NCBI RefSeq assembly: GCF_932294415.1 | Contig: NC_065535.1 | Coordinates: 9,419,282-9,483,281 of the forward strand | Source: Quercus robur | Taxonomy: Eukaryota; Streptophyta; Magnoliopsida; Fagales; Fagaceae | Direction: 5' to 3' | Length of the DNA: 64,000 nucleotides | Shown here: in pieces, positions 58,704 to 64,000 of the stretch | Position numbering within the stretch: the stretch's first letter is position 1 | Layout of the letters: every line of letters begins with the position of its first letter | Notes under the pieces: model-generated | What the model was told of the DNA's origin: nothing | Database searches by the model: none | The model's input: the letters and a program-made list of their open reading frames with translations, nothing else | Made by a program: the position numbers and the translations under genes

Positions 58704-60101
58704 CTGAAGCTTAAATTAGTGGTAATATTAATTTAAGCCCCGCTCTTTTATTTTTCTTTATTATTACGTCTAGCAAATCAAGGAATAGATTTTTCCTTCC
58801 TTTTTGTTCCCTTCATGCTGTGTAGCTTCCTGATTCACTATTTGCTTCTCTCTTTTAATTCACAAAGATAGAAATTAAAGGGCATAGCTTTCGTATTGAT
58901 TGCTTCAAGTAATTGTGCTTATCATTCTGTATTTGAATATTTTCTTAGTTTTTCTTTTATGGGTCCCAAAAAAGAATTCATTTTTTCTATATAAAAGGGT
59001 TAGATTGTTATCATCATCTTCTTTACAATTTCTTTTGTAAAAAATGGTAAATACAGTTATTTTATTTAGCGTACATGGAAGCTTTGAGACTTGAAAGTAG
59101 GTCCATTTCTTTAGGTAGATTTTTTTCCAGGGTTTTTAATGATATATAGAATAAGCTTTTCTGTTCTCACTAAATAAAGTCATAGTAGAAGAAGAAAAGT
59201 AGTTCAACGAAAACAAAAGAAGATACAATGAATGAGTGAGTTGTGGGGGAAGCAAGAAAGAAATAGTTGGGGGAGATTTTGCAATATGAAAGGGAAGGTG
59301 GGGGAAGCAGCTAATGTAGTGTGTTGTGTAGCTAAGATTGGTAAACAGAAATCGAATTTACGAATTCAGAGAGTTGGTACCAGTGGCAGTGCCAGCTTTG
59401 TGCGATTACGAAGAGACACAAACTAACATTTGATGCCCAACTCAATGCCTATAGCACGTGACAGTCACGTTCCAATAATGAAATAATATTTATATGTTGA
59501 GTCCAACTCTCTTTTGCGTAGCTCGCTGCCCCGGTGAACCAATGGATGACTGATAGTTGACAGGGCTTGACGCTTTTGAACGTGGCACCCACGGCATTGA
59601 AGGGCGCGTCAGTGACACACACAGGAGATGAGCCCAAGTTTCATAAACCAATGGGGCAATGGGTCTTATATAATAAATGAATTGGCAGAGTCAAAAAAGT
59701 AGAAAAAAGTAGCAGAGCTGTGTGATGTTGCAGAAGGGCAGTGAGTGAGTAGAGAGAGACGTCCTGGATATGTCTTATGGATTACGGGATTAGTATGAAT
59801 GGACTCGGGACGTTCGGGTACACTAACTTTATTGCACACTTCTCTAAATTTTATGCTGACCGAAATCATTATTATTATTTTATTTAATAACTTCTAGATC
59901 ATGACAAAATAAATAGAGGATTTGAGCAAAAAGTTTAGAGATATACCGCCGTTTGTTATGGTAATTTATACCACAGTATTTTCACACATTTTTTATCAAA
60001 TTATATTTTTTAAAAATACAGACAATGTTATTAGAAATCACTTCCAAAATGGGCCCAAATTCTTCCATGCTATTTACAACGACTACTAATATACATGCTA
60101 A
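58704..60101. other. 3' flank and intergenic DNA
   Basis: No gene is supported. Several short frames at 59232-59869 overlap on both strands and resemble no family. The stretch 59440-59830 is more GC-rich than its surroundings. Confidence 0.45.
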
Positions 60102-61139
60102 AGCATTTACATTGTTGGAGCCATAATTTTAGTTATTTGGCTTTATTGAAAGTTATTTTATCTAATTTACCTTCCCACTTTACAAAACATCAAATATCAG
60201 TGGTTTTATTTTAGCTTTCAACACAATAAAATAACATAAACACCACAACAAAAAACAAACACCACAATCACCTCCACCAACAACCAACTCCACCAACGAC
60301 CACAACCACCACTCTACTCTGGCAACCACAACACAATGTAGAAAAAAAAAAAAAAACAAAAAAAACAAATAAACGAAACCATAACCACAATCACAACCCC
60401 ATCACCACCAGCCACCACAACCACCAGCTATGACAACCAACCATCACAACCACAACCCACTGCCACAACTACAACCATAACCATAAACCACGAAACTCAG
60501 CCAAAATCCACAAAACCTACTGCCAAAGCCAAAATCATCCACTACCACCACAACCAAAATCCATAATCCCACTGCTAAAATCATCCATAACCACCACCAT
60601 AGCCAAAATCAACCACCACCACAGCCACCAAACCCATATGAAAACACAAAAAATACCCAATCATAGTGAAGAGAGGAGAGATGGGCGGCAGCGGTAACTT
60701 GAGGCTTGGGGCTTGGGTTGGAGCAGGCAAGCTGGGTCTGTGGCGGCTGGGCGAGGCGAGATTGGCAAATGGAGGAAGAGATCGGAAAACGAAGGAAGAT
60801 AAGCGATCGATGATGTATGTTTGTGGTGGCTGGGCTAGGTGAGATTGACGATCGATGATGGGCAAGTTGGGTCGTTGAGTGAAGAGTGGAGAAAAAATGG
60901 AGAGAGAAAGCATGGGATGAACTAAAAAGTAAAAGAAAAAAAAAATAAGTGAAAAGGAAATTAATAAAATATTTAAACTAGTGTGAACACTAGTTTTTTT
61001 TACCTTGAGCTAAAGTGCATAGCCAAAAGTAGTTGTGTATAGCCAAAAGTAGTTGTGGAGCCAAATTATTTGACTTTGGCTCCACCAATGTAGCCATATT
61101 TTTTGTATTTGGTGGTAGCACCACCAATATTAATGCTCT
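60102..61139. mobile_element. Harbinger-like TIR element (1.04 kb), TSD TAA
   Basis: The left end agcatttacattgttgg and the complement of the right end agagcattaatattggtgg are imperfect inverted repeats, with TAA at 60099-60101 and 61140-61142. Subterminal words ggagcca...atttggc recur on both sides. The interior has a CCA-rich low-complexity tract (60240-60640) and no transposase, so it is non-autonomous. Confidence 0.6.
60240..60640 (+). repeat. CCA/ACA-rich low-complexity tract
   Basis: About 400 bp are nearly free of G on the plus strand, made of accaccac, ccacaacc and caaccac words. It lies inside the 1.04-kb TIR element. Confidence 0.75.
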
Positions 61140-61993
61140 TAAACTGGTACACATGTCAAAGTGGCGATTAGATTGTGATTTTTTTTGTATAAATGACATA
61201 ATTCAATTATACTAACAAAGGCTGGTTAATCATCTATTTTTTAAAAAAAAATTTATAGAAATTTGAAAAAACTGTTAAAAAAGTTTTTTTTTTCCATAAA
61301 TTGTTTTCTTAAATGGTTTCTTAATATGCCCTTATGGTATTGGAGAGTTATTTTTAGAAATATTTTATTAGGAGAGTGATAAAACAATAAATTTTGTTGA
61401 TAATTTTTTATATTTCTCATGAAAATTTTCTTGATATATGCCCGGGCATGCATTAGTAAAACTCTATTAACAAATATGCAATTATGTTGTGACAAAATGT
61501 TTGTGAACTTGTATTTGATTACTAAAAGGAAAAGAAACGCTTCATCCAAAAACAATAAAAAAAGAAAAAAGAAAAAGAAACACTAGGAGCTGTCAGGCCC
61601 AGGCTTTGACCTCGCTTGCTTCCGGTAGGACCCTAGCGTATCCCCCATTCCCTAGTGGGGGGTTTCGCTTTCAAACTGAAACGACTGGGTACTGTTTGAT
61701 TGAAGTATATTAAAACCGAAAAGAAAACCAAACCAAACCAAACCACACCGAGTATGGATTGAAGATACATGTAGGTGTCCGTTTGTTTTAAGCGACTATT
61801 TCTATTGATTCTCAAAGGAATTAAAAAGAGACTTTTTCTATTTGGGCGACATGCAGAAAGACTCGTGCGGATTGGGTCAATATTAGCGTTATTGATCTAT
61901 TGGGTTTGACAAATGGTAAAATTGCTCGAATTAATTTTTAAACAGACTGTTTGATTAGAAGTACACATTGATGCTCATATAAATGTCCAACCA

Positions 61994-62049
61994 AAATACC
62001 TAATACATTTTTTTTTTTTATTAATATAGAAGCAAATACCTAATACATT
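61994..62049 (-). mobile_element. Micro-retroposon: poly(T) insert with 16-bp target duplication
   Basis: aaatacctaatacatt is at 61994-62009 and 62034-62049, around about 11 T and attaatatagaagc. Confidence 0.7.
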
Positions 62050-62466
62050 AATAGAAGTTGTAGAAAGGTAGAGGTAAATGATAATTTGGCCTATTAGCAC
62101 TTTTGCTAGTTGTGGGGTGAGATCCGAGAGTTGAACGCCCTTAATAGCAAATAAATTATCCAACAAACACTATTGTTTCTCGATTCCATTTAAATATATA
62201 CTTTCGTTAATTACCTACCTCCCCTTTTTCAATCTCTCTCCCAAAGCCGACCCAACTCTTCTCTTTTTTGCCTTCACGGCGGCAATTTTGTCGTAAATGC
62301 TGCAGCGGCAATGGATGGGATCATGTGGTTGTATTGTTTGGCTGCAAGATTTAGCAATGGGTTCCTTTCCATTCAACTCCCCAACAAGATTACATTCCAT
62401 TCTAGTCATTTTCTTTCAAATATAAGAGAAATATTTAATTCCTTGACATTCTTTTATATTCCATTC

Positions 62467-62550
62467 CATTTCCTTTATAAACTCTCAAACATAATGCTAG
62501 GATATATTCATTTCCTTTATAAACTCTCAAACATAATGCTAGGATATATT
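62467..62550. repeat. 42-bp tandem duplication
   Basis: cctttataaactctcaaac and ataatgctaggatat occur twice at a spacing of 42 bp, nearly without differences, so it is recent. Confidence 0.9.
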
Positions 62551-63546
62551 TGTTAGGGAGGGAGACTGGGAGAGGAGGAAAGGGGGGAGGGGAGGAGAGG
62601 AATGGAGAATACAATACGATAGAGAGAAAGGTGCCCAAATATAGTATACTCCGACCAACTTTCCCACTACTTTCACCATCTCCCTCCATCCAAAACTAGG
62701 CTTAGGCCCTCACATTCTCGGTTGCAAATTTCCCTCAATAAATCCCATGGACCGACCACGCTTTCTCTCATGCAAATCCAGAGAATTTCTTCTATTTTAG
62801 GGTAAAGCAAATAATAATACTTATAATAATAATTGAAAATACCCAGCTAGAAAAGAACAACAAAATGAGAAAACAGCTGTCCTATTCCTCAATAATGCTC
62901 CTGAGATCATGTCAGTCCAACAGCGGTTACCACTCGCCGCATCTTCTAGCTCAGTTAAAAGTGAATGAAATTTGGCTAGGTTCGTTTATTAATTTTCCAG
63001 TTTTCACTGGTCCCCACCGCAGATGAAAGATCCCATGTCAGGGCAGAATGTTTTTCACTCCCTTGTTTACAATGTGACATGATTTTTCTTAACTAAATTA
63101 ATAAGATATGAACCATATAAACATTTGACTCTTAACCATTTTGTGAGAATTAACCATCTGATTACAACTGAAGGCATGACAATTCGTCCACAATTGAATA
63201 AATGTTCTTTTTCAAAAGAAATAATACAATGATAGCTCACAAACGAGAAAAATGGTTGGGAACTGGATAATGCATATACCTCAAATCACATAATAATATC
63301 CCATTAATTCCTGAGAAAGAAAGTTGGAAAATGGATTGGATGGGATGAATATGGCGCGAATTGAATTTTCTTCACCCAACTTCCATGGCAATAGGTTTAG
63401 TACAAGAAGCCACTTAAAATTCAAATATTAGGCCGTTTCTAAATATAGGACCTTTCGCAGGTCAAGAAGTAGACAGGGATATGCAGTGGCTTAAAGTATC
63501 ATTATGCTGCATAGAACACTATTATCATCATGACACTCAGAAAATT

Positions 63547-63960
63547 AACAGAAATGCTGACTAGTCAGACAACTGGAGTTCAAGAAAGGTAATGCATACT
63601 TGGTCCATGATGAGCCCGTATCCTAAAAGTTGGATAATGAAATGGATGAGCCTTAAGGTTTCAAATCTGTCTTGACTTAACAAAATCAGGAGTGAACTTA
63701 TCCAAATGCTTATGTACACTGCAACTAACAGAGTTGCTGACTAATCTGGACAACTAGAGTTCAAGAAAGGCAAAGTATACTAGGTCTGTGATGAACCCAT
63801 TTCCTCAAAGTTGGATGGTGAGCCTTAAGGTTTCAAATCTTTCTTGATTTTTTCAAAATAGTGAACAAATTACCCAAATGCTTATGCACAAAAGTTAAGT
63901 GAGGTAAAACACTACTCATTTCTACTGCACTATAACAGAGTTGCAAGACTCAGATAATAG
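63547..63960. repeat. 180-bp tandem duplication with a partial third unit
   Basis: aacaga..tgctgact, agagttcaagaaagg and ccttaaggtttcaaatct occur at about 63547-63726 and 63727-63940. A third start (aacagagttgcaagact) follows at about 63942. The copies differ by many small changes. Confidence 0.8.
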
Positions 63961-64000
63961 CAGTTAATATCTGGTTCTGCGTTCTATTCTCAAAGAAGCG

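Larger units (their letters stand above)
61143..64000. other. Right-end intergenic DNA
   Basis: No gene is supported. It holds a poly(T) micro-insert (61994-62049), a 42-bp tandem duplication (62467-62550) and a 180-bp tandem duplication (63547-63960). Confidence 0.5.

Noticed and set aside
59232-59869. Three overlapping frames of 62-67 codons on both strands
   Set aside because: They have no family resemblance and no gene-like context, and could be chance in a less AT-rich stretch.

Overview
This is nuclear DNA from a flowering plant, most likely a woody eudicot. The evidence is short spliced host genes with plant-type introns, long AT-rich intergenic DNA, LTR retrotransposons of the plant Ty3/Gypsy Tat-like type, tRNA-derived SINEs and Tourist- and Mutator-like MITEs. 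A Fagaceae-like tree is possible, but that is a guess from general resemblance. All reading was by eye, so identities and ages are estimates.

Host genes are few. (1) 1974-4069 (+): a five-exon, 295-residue Sec14-like CRAL-TRIO lipid-transfer protein with a 5'-UTR intron. (2) 8888-12128 (+): the decayed front end of a TM9SF/TMN endomembrane protein gene; a SINE sits just before its third exon. (3) 16926-13546 (-): a two-exon, 310-residue protein of the Arabidopsis At1g01500 type with a C-terminal glycine-rich membrane segment. (4) 46367-44948 (-): a UDP-glycosyltransferase pseudogene, with a second shorter copy at 22558-22823. (5) 58290-58703 (+): a 137-residue AT-hook protein. Nothing convincing is coded from 49.6 to 58.2 kb or from 58.7 to 64 kb.

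The centre (18.5-46.0 kb) is a direct segmental duplication. Copy A (about 18504-22843) is short because it lost about 1.46 kb. Copy B (about 23361-46022) was about 6 kb before two LTR elements entered it. The first is a 5.8-kb gag/pol-less element in minus orientation (24894-30690, TSD gaacc). The second is an 11-kb Tat-like Gypsy element in plus orientation (32483-43541, TSD ataac). Copy A still shows the unfilled site of the Gypsy element, and copy B shows the unfilled site of a MITE carried by copy A, so the events can be ordered: duplication first, insertions later.

The most interesting signal is a set of parts shared by the two LTR elements and, in part, by two solo LTRs (7136-7916 and 48962-49594). 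These parts are a 10-bp-arm, 6-nt-loop inverted repeat near the start of each LTR built on TCCTCGGAC/GTCCGAGGA; an 80-bp tandem array whose every unit carries the same word between short pairing arms; the same primer-binding site; and an antisense TATA promoter inside the 3' end. In the Gypsy element this promoter faces an antisense gene, while in the small element it faces DNA with no clear protein. The small element kept the LTRs, array and antisense promoter while lacking gag and pol, which suggests these parts matter for the family.

A second cross-window signal is a class of very small insertions, a few bases plus a poly(A) or poly(T) run flanked by 7-20 bp duplications, at about nine sites. 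They look like extremely 5'-truncated SINE/LINE tails.
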